The position numbers and the translations under genes are program-made. Shown one piece after another: positions 25,415 through 34,862 of a DNA stretch of 64,000 nucleotides. The notes beneath the pieces are model-generated. The model was not told where the DNA came from. It did no database searches and saw only the letters and a program-made list of their open reading frames with translations. Within the stretch, counting starts at the first letter, position 1, and each line of letters starts with the position of its first letter. The DNA is from Caballeronia udeis (GTDB lineage: Bacteria; Pseudomonadota; Gammaproteobacteria; Burkholderiales; Burkholderiaceae): positions 46,849 to 110,848 of the forward strand of contig NZ_FCOK02000026.1 of NCBI RefSeq assembly GCF_001544555.2, read 5' to 3'.

Positions 25415-26638
25415 ATGAAGAAGAAGACCCTCGCGCGCCTGTCGGGACTCTGCTTGGCGATTGCCGCGGCCACAGCCTCGCTGATCGCAGGCAACGTCCA
25501 GGCCGCCCCCGGCGACACGGTGAAGATCGGCTATATCACGGACCTGTCCGGCCTGTATGCGGACATCGATGGGCCGGGTGGCCTCGAAGCTATCCGCATG
25601 GCAATCGCGGATTTCGGCGGCAAGGTGAACGGCAAGCCGATCGAACTCGTCTACGCGGATCACCAGAACAAAGCGGACATTGCGGCATCGCGGGCGCGTG
25701 AATGGATTGACCGCGACGGTGTGAACGTGATTATCGGCGGAACGAATTCGGCAACGGCGCTTTCAACGAATCAGGTCGCCGGCGAAAAGCATATCCCGTA
25801 CATCAACATTGGCGCGGGCGCGGACAACCTGACCAACGAGCAGTGCACGCCATACACGGTTCACTATGCGTACGACACCATGGCGCTCGCCAAGGGCACA
25901 GGCTCGGCGGTGACGAAGCAGGGCGGCAAGACGTGGTTCTTCCTGACGGCCGACTATGCGTTCGGCAAGGCGCTGGAAAAGAATACATCGGACGTGGTGA
26001 AGGCGAACGGCGGCCAGGTGCTCGGCGCGGTGCGCCATCCGTTGTCGGCCTCTGACTTCTCGTCTTTCCTGTTGCAGGCGCAAGCATCGAAGGCGCAGGT
26101 GCTGGGTCTGGCGAATGCTGGCGGCGACACGATCAACTCGATCAAGGCCGCAAAGGAATTCGGTATCACCAAGACGATGAAGGTCGCCGCGCTGCTGATC
26201 TTCTTGTCGGATATCCACAGTCTTGGCCTCGAAACTGCGCAAGGCCTGGTCGCAACCGACAGCTGGTACTGGAACAAGGACGCAACGACACGTGCCTGGG
26301 CACAGCGCTACTTCGCCAAGATGAAGAAGATGCCGACGAGTCTTCACGCAGCCGATTACTCTGCGGTCACCACGTACCTGAAGGCGGTGCAAGCGGCCGG
26401 CACGACGGATAGCGACAAGGTGATGGACCAGTTGCACAAGATCAAGATCAACGACTTCTACACGCAGAACGGCTACATCCGCGCGGACGGAAGCATGATC
26501 CACGACATGTACCTGATGCAAGTGAAGACGCCGGCGGAATCGAAGGAACCTTGGGACTACTACAAGATCACGGCGACCATCCCGGGCGACCAGGCTTTTG
26601 ACACCAAGGCGGAAACGCGCTGCGCGTTGTGGAAGTAA
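25415..26638 (+). CDS. Periplasmic substrate-binding protein of the first HAAT transporter
   Basis: A 407-residue type I periplasmic binding protein with a signal peptide cut after VQA (near residue 29). Core motifs: GYITDLSGLYADIDGPGGLEA, then VIIGGTNSATALSTNQVAGE and the C-terminal part IRADGSMIHDMYLMQVKTP. The sequence resembles amide- or aromatic-compound-binding relatives more than LivJ/LivK (no obvious leucine-site serine cluster was checked), so its ligand is open. It sits between the ATPase genes and the permease genes of one operon. The RBS is CGGAGAC, ten bases upstream. Confidence 0.87.
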   Translation: MKKKTLARLSGLCLAIAAATASLIAGNVQAAPGDTVKIGYITDLSGLYADIDGPGGLEAIRMAIADFGGKVNGKPIELVYADHQNKADIAASRAREWIDRDGVNVIIGGTNSATALSTNQVAGEKHIPYINIGAGADNLTNEQCTPYTVHYAYDTMALAKGTGSAVTKQGGKTWFFLTADYAFGKALEKNTSDVVKANGGQVLGAVRHPLSASDFSSFLLQAQASKAQVLGLANAGGDTINSIKAAKEFGITKTMKVAALLIFLSDIHSLGLETAQGLVATDSWYWNKDATTRAWAQRYFAKMKKMPTSLHAADYSAVTTYLKAVQAAGTTDSDKVMDQLHKIKINDFYTQNGYIRADGSMIHDMYLMQVKTPAESKEPWDYYKITATIPGDQAFDTKAETRCALWK

Positions 26639-26794
26639 GCGGCCGGGTTTTAGCGGCACTGCGGATTCAGGTGTGACGCGTAGGGCGCTGAAGCTTATGC
26701 GCCGCTCGTGATCCGCATGATCGATCGACGCATGACGGCCTGCTCATCTTGAGTCAGGGCGGCATGCGTCGAAACTACTCTGACGGCAGATTCA

Positions 26795-27679
26795 ATGGAA
26801 ATTTTCGGCATTCCGCTCGCGGCGATGATGAGCCAGTTGCTACTCGGGCTGGTGAACGGATCGTTCTACGCCATCCTGAGCCTTGGCCTCGCGGTGATTT
26901 TCGGCCTGCTCAACGTGATCAACTTCGCCCACGGCGCGTTGTTCATGCTGGGCGCGATGCTCACATGGATGGGTTTTTCGTATTTCAATGTGCCGTACTG
27001 GGCGATGCTCGTGCTCGCGCCGCTGATGGTGGGCGTGTTCGGCATCGTGATCGAACGGACGATGTTGCGCTGGCTCTATAAGCTCGATCATCTGTACGGC
27101 TTGCTGCTCACGTTCGGCCTGACGCTGGTGATTGAAGGCGTATTCCGGTCTATCTACGGTTCATCCGGCCAGCCCTACGATGTGCCCGAACTGCTGTCCG
27201 GCGCGACGAATCTCGGCTTCATGTACCTGCCGAACTATCGCGCGTGGGTGGTGCTGGCGTCGCTGGTCGTGTGTTTCGCGACGTGGTTCGTGATCGAAAA
27301 AACGCGGCTGGGCGCCTATCTTCGCGCAGGCACCGAGAACCCGAAGATGGTCGAGGCGTTCGGTATCAACGTACCGTTGATGGTCACGCTCACCTACGGT
27401 TTCGGCGTGGCGCTCGCGGCGTTCGCCGGCGTGCTTGCCGCGCCCGTGATCCAGGTGTCGCCGCTGATGGGACAGTCGATGATCATCACCGTGTTCGCGG
27501 TGGTCGTTATCGGCGGAATGGGGTCGATCATGGGATCGATCCTGACCGGTCTCGGGCTTGGCGTGATTGAAGGCCTGACGCGCGTGTTTTATCCGGAAGC
27601 CTCTGCGACCGTCGTTTTCGTGATCATGGCGCTGGTGCTGCTCGTGCGCCCGGCGGGACTTTTCGGCAAGGAAAAATGA
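26795..27679 (+). CDS. livH: HAAT transporter permease (LivH-like)
   Basis: A 294-residue inner-membrane permease with about eight hydrophobic helices. The first segment LGLAVIFGLLNVINFAHGAL is the LivH signature, and GVLAAPVIQVSPLMGQSMII with the following FAVVVIGGMGSIMGSIL completes the EAA-like interface. The last bases overlap livM (ATGA). 156 bases separate it from the binding-protein gene; no terminator is visible between them, so the operon is probably continuous. Confidence 0.88.
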   Translation: MEIFGIPLAAMMSQLLLGLVNGSFYAILSLGLAVIFGLLNVINFAHGALFMLGAMLTWMGFSYFNVPYWAMLVLAPLMVGVFGIVIERTMLRWLYKLDHLYGLLLTFGLTLVIEGVFRSIYGSSGQPYDVPELLSGATNLGFMYLPNYRAWVVLASLVVCFATWFVIEKTRLGAYLRAGTENPKMVEAFGINVPLMVTLTYGFGVALAAFAGVLAAPVIQVSPLMGQSMIITVFAVVVIGGMGSIMGSILTGLGLGVIEGLTRVFYPEASATVVFVIMALVLLVRPAGLFGKEK

Positions 27680-28650
27680 TGGTTAGGAAAGTGCTTTACG
27701 GCGTGTTGCTTGCCGGCCTGATCGCGGCGCCGTTCCTCGGCGTGTACCCGGTCTTCATGATGAAAGTGCTGTGTTTCGCGCTGCTGGCGGCAGCCTTCAA
27801 TTTGTTGATCGGCTACACGGGTCTGCTTTCTTTCGGCCACGCGATGTTCCTCGCCAGCGCGGGCTATTCCGCCGGTTACGCCATCCAGACGCTCGGTTTT
27901 ACGCCGGAACTCGGCGTGATCGCGGGCACGGCCGTGGCGACGCTGCTTGGCCTGGTTGTGGGCTTGTTCGCGATTCGACGCCAGGGCATCTACTTCGCGA
28001 TGGTCACGCTGGCGCTCGCCCAGATGGTCTATTTCGTATTCCTGCAGGCGCCGTTCACGCATGGCGAAGATGGTATGCAAGGTGTGCCGCGCGGCAAGCT
28101 GTTCGGCGCAATCAGCCTCAGTTCCGACCTGACGCTCTACTACGTCGTGCTGCTGGTCATGGTGCTGGCGTTTGGATTTATTGTGCGTGTCGTGCATTCG
28201 CCCTTCGGGCAAGTGCTGATCGCGATCAAGGAGAACGAGCCGCGCGCCATTTCGCTGGGTTACGACACGTCGCGTTTCAAGTTGCTGGCGTTCGTGTTGT
28301 CGGCGGGACTGGCGGGACTGGCGGGTGCGCTTCAAACGCTGGTGCTGGGATTCGAAACGCTTGGCGACGCGTACTGGACCATGTCCGGTCTGGTCGTGCT
28401 GATGACCCTGGTGGGTGGCATGAGCACCATGTTTGGGCCCCTGCTCGGTGCGTTCATCATTGTGGCGCTGGAAAATCGTCTCGGCGATATTGGCACTGCA
28501 CTGTCTTCGCTCACCGGTATTGATTGGTTCAACTCGCTGGGGGAGTCGGTGACGATCGTGACGGGACTGATCTTTATTGCGTGCGTGCTGCTGTTCAGGC
28601 GCGGGATTGTGGGGGAAATCGTCGCACGGGTGAAGCCGTTGCGCGGCTAG
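27676..28650 (+). CDS. livM: HAAT transporter permease (LivM-like)
   Basis: A 324-residue inner-membrane permease with a LivM/BPD_transp_2 core. Typical segments: LIGYTGLLSFGHAMFLASAG near residue 50, FAIRRQGIYFAMVTLALAQM, and VGGMSTMFGPLLGAFIIVAL. Length and order match the family. It ends the first HAAT operon; the nearest downstream hairpin terminator is 260 bases away. Confidence 0.88.
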   Translation: MMVRKVLYGVLLAGLIAAPFLGVYPVFMMKVLCFALLAAAFNLLIGYTGLLSFGHAMFLASAGYSAGYAIQTLGFTPELGVIAGTAVATLLGLVVGLFAIRRQGIYFAMVTLALAQMVYFVFLQAPFTHGEDGMQGVPRGKLFGAISLSSDLTLYYVVLLVMVLAFGFIVRVVHSPFGQVLIAIKENEPRAISLGYDTSRFKLLAFVLSAGLAGLAGALQTLVLGFETLGDAYWTMSGLVVLMTLVGGMSTMFGPLLGAFIIVALENRLGDIGTALSSLTGIDWFNSLGESVTIVTGLIFIACVLLFRRGIVGEIVARVKPLRG

Positions 28651-28908
28651 AACCACGAAACCGGGACCCACACAATTTAGTTGGCGATCCGAATCATATG
28701 CAGCCACGAACCATGATTTTCCGCAGTTAACCGCGGTATTTAAGATGGCACGGAGAAACCGGCGCCCAATAAAGGTGCTAACGTGCACCACTAGGGTAAA
28801 TGCTAGGTTGTCGGTATTGGTTGCACAATCTAATATCCGTTTCAGTTCTGTTGCACCCGAATTTTGAGGTGGAGAACGAGGAGACAACGAGGCATCAAGT
28901 GCCCGACC

Positions 28909-28945
28909 GAAAGCGCTGTTGGATGATTCCAACAGCGCTTTTTAT
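28909..28945 (+). terminator. Terminator downstream of livM or of a small RNA
   Basis: A fourteen-base stem AAAGCGCTGTTGGA/TCCAACAGCGCTTT (28910-28923 with 28928-28941), TGAT loop, then T-rich. Distance of 260 bases from the livM stop leaves room for a separate short transcript. Confidence 0.85.
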
Positions 28946-29176
28946 TTGTACTCCGCATTCACACGCATTCGCGAATTCTCACGTCCAGATCAATTTATTT
29001 TGCCGAAATTAAAGGGCCAGACGCGGTCCTCGAACATCGGCGATTCTCATTAAGTTAATCATTTTCATACGGGTTTTCCCGGCATTTTTCAATGCGTGCA
29101 TTAGCGCGCACTCGCACATTCAAATTCCTTCAAAACGCTTGCCCCACGCGGTTCTCGTCCGCTACACTCGCGATTC

Positions 29177-29194
29177 ACCGACCGTGTGGTCGGT
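29177..29194. promoter_or_regulatory. Perfect inverted repeat, likely repressor operator
   Basis: ACCGACC at 29177-29183 and GGTCGGT at 29188-29194 are separated by GTGT, 55 bases before the start codon of the next binding-protein gene and directly followed by TATATAG. The sequence and size resemble TetR-family operators, and no TetR-like gene is in the window. Confidence 0.5.
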
Positions 29195-29249
29195 ATATAG
29201 AAATCGTAAAATCGTGCCGGTGAACAAAACACATTTACGGGGCATATCA

Positions 29250-30416
29250 ATGAAGTTGGCTTTACGCTGGATCTCGACGGCGGCATTCGTCGCGAGCGTT
29301 TCCGCAGTGATAAGTACGCAGGCTTTCGCAGACGTAAAAATTGGTGTGACGTTGTCCGCCACGGGCCCGGCTGCATCGCTGGGAATTCCGGAAAAGAACA
29401 CGATTGCGCTGCTGCCGAAAGAGATCGCCGGGCAGAAGATGGAATACATCGTTCTGGACGATGCGACCGATTCCACGCAAGCCGTCAAGAACGCCCGAAA
29501 GCTGACCAGTGAAGATCACGTCGACGCCCTGATTGGTTCCACGGTAGTCCCGAATTCGCTCGCAATGATTGACGTGGCGTCCGAGACCTCCACGCCCATG
29601 ATCTCGATGGCCGCGGCGGCCACGATCGTCGAACCGATGGATGCCAAACGCGCGTGGGTATTCAAGACGCCGCAGAACGACATCCTGATGGCGACCGCCA
29701 TTGCGCAGCATATGTCGAATCATGGTGTGAAGTCGGTGGCGTTCATTGGTTTCAGCGACGCCTACGGCGAAAGCTGGTTCAAGGAATTCACCAAGGCCGC
29801 CGATCTCGCGAAGATCAAGGTGGTCGCGAACGAACGGTTTGCGCGCAACGATGCATCGGTGACCGGGCAGGTCCTCAAGATGATGTCGCAGAATCCGGAT
29901 GCCGTGCTGATCGCGGGTGCGGGCACGCCGGCCGCGTTGCCGCAAAAGACGCTGAAAGAGCGGGGCTACAAGGGCAAGATTTATCAGACGCACGGCGTGG
30001 CGAACAACGACTTCCTGCGTGTGTGCGGCAAGGATTGCGAAGGCACGTTCCTGCCAGCCGGGCCGTTGCTGGTCGCGGCGCAATTGCCTGATTCGAACCC
30101 GGTGAAGAAAGCGGCGCTGACCTATAAGCAGGCTTATGAAAGTGCCTACGGCGCGGGTTCGGTGTCCACATTCGGCGGTCACGCGTGGGACGCCGGTTTG
30201 TTGCTGCAACGGGCCATTCCGATTGCGTTGAAGAAGGGACAGCCGGGCACACAGGCATTTCGTGAAGCGCTGCGCGCGGCTATCGAAAGCACGAAGGATT
30301 TATCCGGCTCGCACGGGATCTTCAACATGAGCGCGAACGATCACTCGGGACTCGATCAGCGTGCGCGCGTGATGGTGGAGATTGTCGGCGGGCAGTGGAA
30401 GCTCGCCAAAGACTGA
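29250..30416 (+). CDS. Periplasmic substrate-binding protein, first of two paralogues (second HAAT system)
   Basis: A 388-residue type I periplasmic binding protein. Signal peptide to about residue 25 (cut after AFA); the mature part begins DVKIGVTLSATGPAASLGIP. The start at 29250 gives a clean signal peptide; an upstream in-frame extension to 29139 does not. Its closest relative is the neighbouring gene at 30669, with the segments GVTLSATGPAASLGIPEKNT, ALPxKxLKERGYKGK and YQTHGVANNDFLRVCGKDC nearly identical. It has its own terminator, so its expression can be separate. Ligand unknown; members of this group bind branched-chain amino acids or aromatic acids. Confidence 0.87.
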   Translation: MKLALRWISTAAFVASVSAVISTQAFADVKIGVTLSATGPAASLGIPEKNTIALLPKEIAGQKMEYIVLDDATDSTQAVKNARKLTSEDHVDALIGSTVVPNSLAMIDVASETSTPMISMAAAATIVEPMDAKRAWVFKTPQNDILMATAIAQHMSNHGVKSVAFIGFSDAYGESWFKEFTKAADLAKIKVVANERFARNDASVTGQVLKMMSQNPDAVLIAGAGTPAALPQKTLKERGYKGKIYQTHGVANNDFLRVCGKDCEGTFLPAGPLLVAAQLPDSNPVKKAALTYKQAYESAYGAGSVSTFGGHAWDAGLLLQRAIPIALKKGQPGTQAFREALRAAIESTKDLSGSHGIFNMSANDHSGLDQRARVMVEIVGGQWKLAKD

Positions 30417-30446
30417 CGGCGGCCCACACGACGATATGAACCGACC

Positions 30447-30478
30447 AAAGGCGCGTTGCTTCGAACGCGCCTTTTTTT
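30447..30478 (+). terminator. Terminator between the two paralogous binding-protein genes
   Basis: Stem AAAGGCGCGTT/AACGCGCCTTT (30447-30457 with 30464-30474), GCTTCG loop, then T run. It ends the first paralogue's transcript about 30 bases after its stop. Confidence 0.9.
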
Positions 30479-30668
30479 CGGGTTTTCATGTGCTCGGCAG
30501 TGTTGGCCTGATGTGATGGCTAGCGCTGAGGGAAAACGAGCCTAGGCATGGGCAACGACCGAAAATAGATTGAGCGGCATTTAATCAAGGACCGCACGAC
30601 AAAGATTCATAACAACTCGCAGTAGCGTACAAGGCGTGCGCGATGGCATAGCGTCTGGAGACGATGCA

Positions 30669-31847
30669 ATGAAAAAGACTAACGCGTGGAAGTGGCAGGG
30701 AAGACTGACGAGCGCGGCGCTTGGCGTGGCGCTCGCCTTTAGTGCCGGCGCGGCGTTCGCGCAGGTGAAGATTGGCGTGACGTTATCGGCAACGGGGCCG
30801 GCGGCATCGCTTGGGATTCCCGAGAAAAATACGATCGCGTTGTTGCCGAAGGAGATCGGCGGGAAGACTGTGGAGTACATCGTGCTCGACGACGGTTCGG
30901 ACACCAGTCGCGCAGTGCAGAACACACGCAAGCTGATCGATGAAGATCATGTCGACGCCATCATGGGCTCGACCGTCACGCCGAACTCGCTTGCAATGCT
31001 CGACCCCGCCAGCCAGGGCAAGACGCCGATGATCTCGCTGGCCGCATCCGCCGCGATCATCTCGCCGATGGACGCCAAACGCTCATGGGCGTTCAAGACG
31101 CCGCAGAACGACAGCCTGATGGCCGACGCGATTGCCGAGTATATGGAGAAGCACGGCGTGAAGACGGTTGGCTTTATCGGCTTTGCGGATGCGTACGGCG
31201 ATGGCTGGTATAGCGTGTTCAACACTGCGGCGGCCGCGCACAACCTGAAGATCGTCACGAACGAGCGCTTTAATCGCACGGATACCTCGGTTACCGGCCA
31301 GGTGCTGAAGACCATGAGCGCGAATCCGGACGCGGTGTTGATCGCCGGTGCGGGCACACCGTCCGCGTTGCCCGCCAAGGCGCTGAAGGAGCGCGGTTAC
31401 AAGGGCAAGGTCTATCAGACGCATGGTGTGGCGAACAACGACTTCCTGCGCGTGTGCGGCAAGGATTGCGATGGCGAACTGCTGCCGGCGGGGCCGATCC
31501 TGGTGACTGATCAATTACCGGACAGCAATCCGGTGAAGAAGTCGTCGCAGGCTTATAAGGCAGCGTATGAGAAGGCGTACGGAGCAGGGTCGGTCTCCAC
31601 GTTTGGCGGCCACGCATGGGACGCGGGTCACATGCTCGAGCAAGCCATTCCCGAAGCGCTCAAGACGGCTCAGCCGGGCACCGAAGCGTTCCGTGCAGCG
31701 CTGCGCACCGCGCTGGAAAACGTGAAGGACCTGCCACTCGCGCATGGCGTGATGAACACCACGCCGACCGATCACAACGGCCTCGACAAGCGCGCTCGCG
31801 TGATGGTGCAGATTGTCGACGGCAAGTGGAAGTTGCAGAACGACTAG
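30669..31847 (+). CDS. Periplasmic substrate-binding protein, second paralogue
   Basis: A 392-residue protein highly similar to the preceding one over its whole length (I estimate about 70 percent by eye). Signal peptide to about residue 33 with a cut after AFA, then QVKIGVTLSATGPAASLGIP. The start at 30669 follows GGAG at 30656; a GTG/ATG start further upstream is less likely. No inverted repeat like that at 29177 was seen in front of this copy. It is followed, after 170 bases without a terminator, by livH-livMG-livF, so this copy is probably cotranscribed with the transporter. Confidence 0.87.
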   Translation: MKKTNAWKWQGRLTSAALGVALAFSAGAAFAQVKIGVTLSATGPAASLGIPEKNTIALLPKEIGGKTVEYIVLDDGSDTSRAVQNTRKLIDEDHVDAIMGSTVTPNSLAMLDPASQGKTPMISLAASAAIISPMDAKRSWAFKTPQNDSLMADAIAEYMEKHGVKTVGFIGFADAYGDGWYSVFNTAAAAHNLKIVTNERFNRTDTSVTGQVLKTMSANPDAVLIAGAGTPSALPAKALKERGYKGKVYQTHGVANNDFLRVCGKDCDGELLPAGPILVTDQLPDSNPVKKSSQAYKAAYEKAYGAGSVSTFGGHAWDAGHMLEQAIPEALKTAQPGTEAFRAALRTALENVKDLPLAHGVMNTTPTDHNGLDKRARVMVQIVDGKWKLQND

Positions 31848-32017
31848 CTGTGACATGGACCGCTTGCCCGCCGGCAATTTGGCGCGTTAGCGTTCCAACG
31901 TTCAGCGTTCCGGAGTTTCAACCATGGCCTGAGGCTGCATTTTTCTCGCAGCGTCGGGCCATGTTTCGATGGGCTGGCCCGGCAGCCCCAGTTGCAGGAT
32001 GCTCCTAAAGAGGAAGT

Positions 32018-33073
32018 ATGGACTTATCGATTGCGGCGATTCTCGCGCAAGACGGCATCACCACGGGCGCGATCTATGCATTGCTCGCGCTCGCGCTGGT
32101 CCTCGTGTTTTCGGTGACGCGTGTCATCTTCATCCCGCAGGGCGAGTTTGTCGCGTACGGTGCGCTGACGCTGGCCGCGCTGCAAACGCAGAAGCTGCCG
32201 GCAACCTGCTGGCTGCTGATTGCGATGGGCGTGGGGTGCTTCGTCGCGGAGGTCGCGGGCATCGTGCGGCATCCGTCGCGACACCGGCACATAGGGCGCA
32301 CGCTTGCCGTTCTGGCTGGCAAATATCTGCTGTTCCCGGTGGCGGTCTATGCGCTGACGCAAAGCGTGCTGATGCAGCCGCTGCCCATGATCGTGCAGGT
32401 CGCGCTCGCGCTGCTGATCGTGATTCCGATGGGTCCGTTTGTCTACCGGTTGGCCTACGAGCCGATCGCCGAAGCCAGCACGCTGCTGCTGCTGATCGTG
32501 GCGGTCGCCGTGCATTTCGCGATGGTTGGCCTTGGCCTCGTCATGTTCGGCGCGGAAGGGTCGCGCACGACCGCGTTCTCCGACGCCACGTTCAATCTCG
32601 GCAGCGTGTCCATCTCCGGGCAGAGTCTCTGGGTGGTCGGGACGGCCGCGGTGCTGATCGTCGCGCTGTATCTGTACTTCGACCGCACGATTTCGGGGAA
32701 GGCGCTGCGCGCGACCTCGGTGAACCGGCTTGGCGCGCGCCTGGTGGGCATCGGCACGACGCAGGCTGGACGGCTTGCCTTCACGCTCGCGGCCGGCTTA
32801 GGCGCGCTTTGCGGCGTCCTGGTGGCCCCAATCACGACCATCTACTACGACTCGGGCTTCCTGATCGGCTTGAAGGGGTTTGTGGGCGCGATCGTGGGCG
32901 GATTGGTGAGTTATCCGCTCGCGGCTGCGGGTTCGCTCCTGGTCGGGCTGCTGGAATCGTATTCGTCGTTCTGGGCGAGCGCGTACAAAGAGGTGATCGT
33001 CTTCACGCTGATCATTCCGGTGCTGCTGTGGCGGAGTCTGGCAAGCCCGCATTCGGACGAAGACGAGGAGTGA
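32018..33073 (+). CDS. livH: HAAT transporter permease (LivH-like), second system
   Basis: A 351-residue membrane permease. LivH landmarks are present (TTGAIYALLALALVLVFSVT and the PQGEFVAYGALTL segment). It is about 55 residues longer than usual, because of an insertion with two extra hydrophobic helices and a charged loop (around residues 65-130, HPSRHRHIGRTLAVLAGK). Downstream parts (GTTQAGRLAFTLAAGLGAL, GGLVSYPLAAAGSLLVG) are normal. It is four bases upstream of the LivM-LivG fusion gene. Confidence 0.87.
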   Translation: MDLSIAAILAQDGITTGAIYALLALALVLVFSVTRVIFIPQGEFVAYGALTLAALQTQKLPATCWLLIAMGVGCFVAEVAGIVRHPSRHRHIGRTLAVLAGKYLLFPVAVYALTQSVLMQPLPMIVQVALALLIVIPMGPFVYRLAYEPIAEASTLLLLIVAVAVHFAMVGLGLVMFGAEGSRTTAFSDATFNLGSVSISGQSLWVVGTAAVLIVALYLYFDRTISGKALRATSVNRLGARLVGIGTTQAGRLAFTLAAGLGALCGVLVAPITTIYYDSGFLIGLKGFVGAIVGGLVSYPLAAAGSLLVGLLESYSSFWASAYKEVIVFTLIIPVLLWRSLASPHSDEDEE

Positions 33074-33077
33074 CGCG

Positions 33078-34862
33078 ATGAAATTCGTCATGCGAAACAA
33101 GTTTTTCTGGGTATTCCTGCTGGTCGTATTCGCGCTGCCGGTGCTGCCGCATCCGATCCATACGCCCGAATACTGGATCACGCTGCTGAACTACATCGGT
33201 TTGTATTCCATTGTCGCTATCGGGCTCGTGCTGCTGACGGGCATTGGCGGGATGACGAGCTTCGGGCAAGCGGCGTTCGTGGGCGTGGGCGCTTATTCAA
33301 CGGCCTACCTGACGACGCAGTTCGGCGTGTCGCCGTGGCTGGCGTTGATAGTGGGCGTGGTGCTGACGGCGTTGATCGCGCTTCTGCTGGGCATGGTGAC
33401 CATGCGGCTCTCCGGCCATTTCCTGCCGCTCGGGACGATCGCGTGGGGACTGTCGCTGTTTTTCCTGTTCGGGAATCTCGAATTTCTCGGCAAATACGAC
33501 GGTATCAACGGCATTCCGGTGCTCAACCTGTTCGGATGGCATCTCGAATCCGGGCGGTCGATCTACTACCTGATCTGGGTGGTCGTGCTGCTGTCGGTAA
33601 TATCTGTTCAGAATCTGCTTAATAGTCGGCCGGGGCGGGCGATTCGGGCGCTGCGCGGCGGCGGCACGATGGCCGAAGCCATGGGCGTGAATACGGCGTG
33701 GATGCGTGTGGTGATTTTCGTCTATGCGGCGGTTCTGGCTGCGATCTCGGGCTTCCTGTATGCGCATCTGCAGCGCGCAGTGAATCCGACGCCATTCGGT
33801 CTGAATCATGGCATCGAGTTCCTGTTCATGGCGGTGGTCGGGGGCGTGTCCCACGTCTGGGGTGCGGTATTGGGCGCGACAATCCTCACCGTTCTGCAGG
33901 ACTACCTGCAGACCTTGCTGCCCAAGCTGCTTGGGTCGAATGGCAATTTCGAGATCATCGTGTTCGGCGTATTGATGGTCTTGCTGCTTCAATACGCACG
34001 GCAAGGGGTCTGGCCATTCGTTGCGCGGCTTTTCCCCAGTGGGCCGCGCGCCCGTGCCCCTGAGCACGCGGAAGCGCTGCCGCAACGCCCGAAGCCAACT
34101 CTTGGTGAACCCTTGCTGGTCGTGGATAAAGCCCGTAAGCAGTTCGGCGGTCTGGTAGCGGTAAACGATGTCAGTTTCCAGGTGAAGGCGGGCGAGATCA
34201 TCGGCTTGATTGGACCGAACGGCGCGGGAAAGTCGACGACGTTCAATCTGGTCACGGGTGTGCTGCAAGCCACGAGCGGTTCGATCACCTTCCACGGCGA
34301 ACGTATTGATGCACTGTCTTCACGTGAAATCGTCAAGCGCGGTATTGGGCGGACGTTTCAGCACGTGCGCTTGCTATCGGGAATGACGGTGCTGGAGAAC
34401 GTGGCAATTGGTGCGCACCTTCGTGGCAAGACTGGCGTCTGGCGCAGCGTCGCGCGGCTGAACGCAGCAGAAGAAGGGCGTTTGATGGCGGAAGCGGCGA
34501 AACAGATCAAGCGCGTCGGTCTGGAAAAGCATCTCTACGACGAAGCCGGGAGTCTGGCGTTAGGACAACAGCGGATCCTGGAGATCGCTCGCGCTCTGTG
34601 CTGCGATCCGACTTTGCTATTACTGGACGAACCTGCTGCAGGTTTGCGCTATCAGGAGAAACAGCAGTTGGCGGAACTGCTGCGGCGCCTGAAGGGCGAG
34701 GGCATGAGCATCCTGCTGGTGGAACATGACATGGATTTCGTGATGAATCTGACTGACCGGCTGGTGGTGATGGAGTTTGGAACCCGGATTGCAGAGGGAT
34801 TGCCCGAGGATGTCCAGAAGGATCCTGCGGTGTTGGAAGCTTACCTGGGTGGGGTGGACTGA
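33078..34862 (+). CDS. Fused HAAT permease-ATPase (LivM-LivG)
   Basis: A 594-residue fusion. Residues 1 to about 315 are a LivM permease (LTGIGGMTSFGQAAFVGVGA, FLFMAVVGGVSHVWGAVLGA). A 25-residue Arg/Pro-rich linker follows, then a LivG ATPase (about 345-594) with Walker A GPNGAGKSTTFNL, signature LALGQQRILEIARAL, Walker B LLLLDEPAAGL and H-loop LVEHDMDFV. The reading frame is continuous, so it is a true fusion and not an assembly split. It overlaps livF by one base (TGATG). Fusion fixes the stoichiometry of one permease to one ATPase half. Confidence 0.9.
   Translation: MKFVMRNKFFWVFLLVVFALPVLPHPIHTPEYWITLLNYIGLYSIVAIGLVLLTGIGGMTSFGQAAFVGVGAYSTAYLTTQFGVSPWLALIVGVVLTALIALLLGMVTMRLSGHFLPLGTIAWGLSLFFLFGNLEFLGKYDGINGIPVLNLFGWHLESGRSIYYLIWVVVLLSVISVQNLLNSRPGRAIRALRGGGTMAEAMGVNTAWMRVVIFVYAAVLAAISGFLYAHLQRAVNPTPFGLNHGIEFLFMAVVGGVSHVWGAVLGATILTVLQDYLQTLLPKLLGSNGNFEIIVFGVLMVLLLQYARQGVWPFVARLFPSGPRARAPEHAEALPQRPKPTLGEPLLVVDKARKQFGGLVAVNDVSFQVKAGEIIGLIGPNGAGKSTTFNLVTGVLQATSGSITFHGERIDALSSREIVKRGIGRTFQHVRLLSGMTVLENVAIGAHLRGKTGVWRSVARLNAAEEGRLMAEAAKQIKRVGLEKHLYDEAGSLALGQQRILEIARALCCDPTLLLLDEPAAGLRYQEKQQLAELLRRLKGEGMSILLVEHDMDFVMNLTDRLVVMEFGTRIAEGLPEDVQKDPAVLEAYLGGVD

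Larger units (their letters stand above)
28651..29249. other. Gene-free stretch between the two HAAT operons
   Basis: About 600 bases. It contains a good terminator (28909-28945), a perfect inverted repeat close to the next gene (29177-29194) and otherwise AT-rich upstream DNA. No gene is supported on either strand. Confidence 0.55.
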
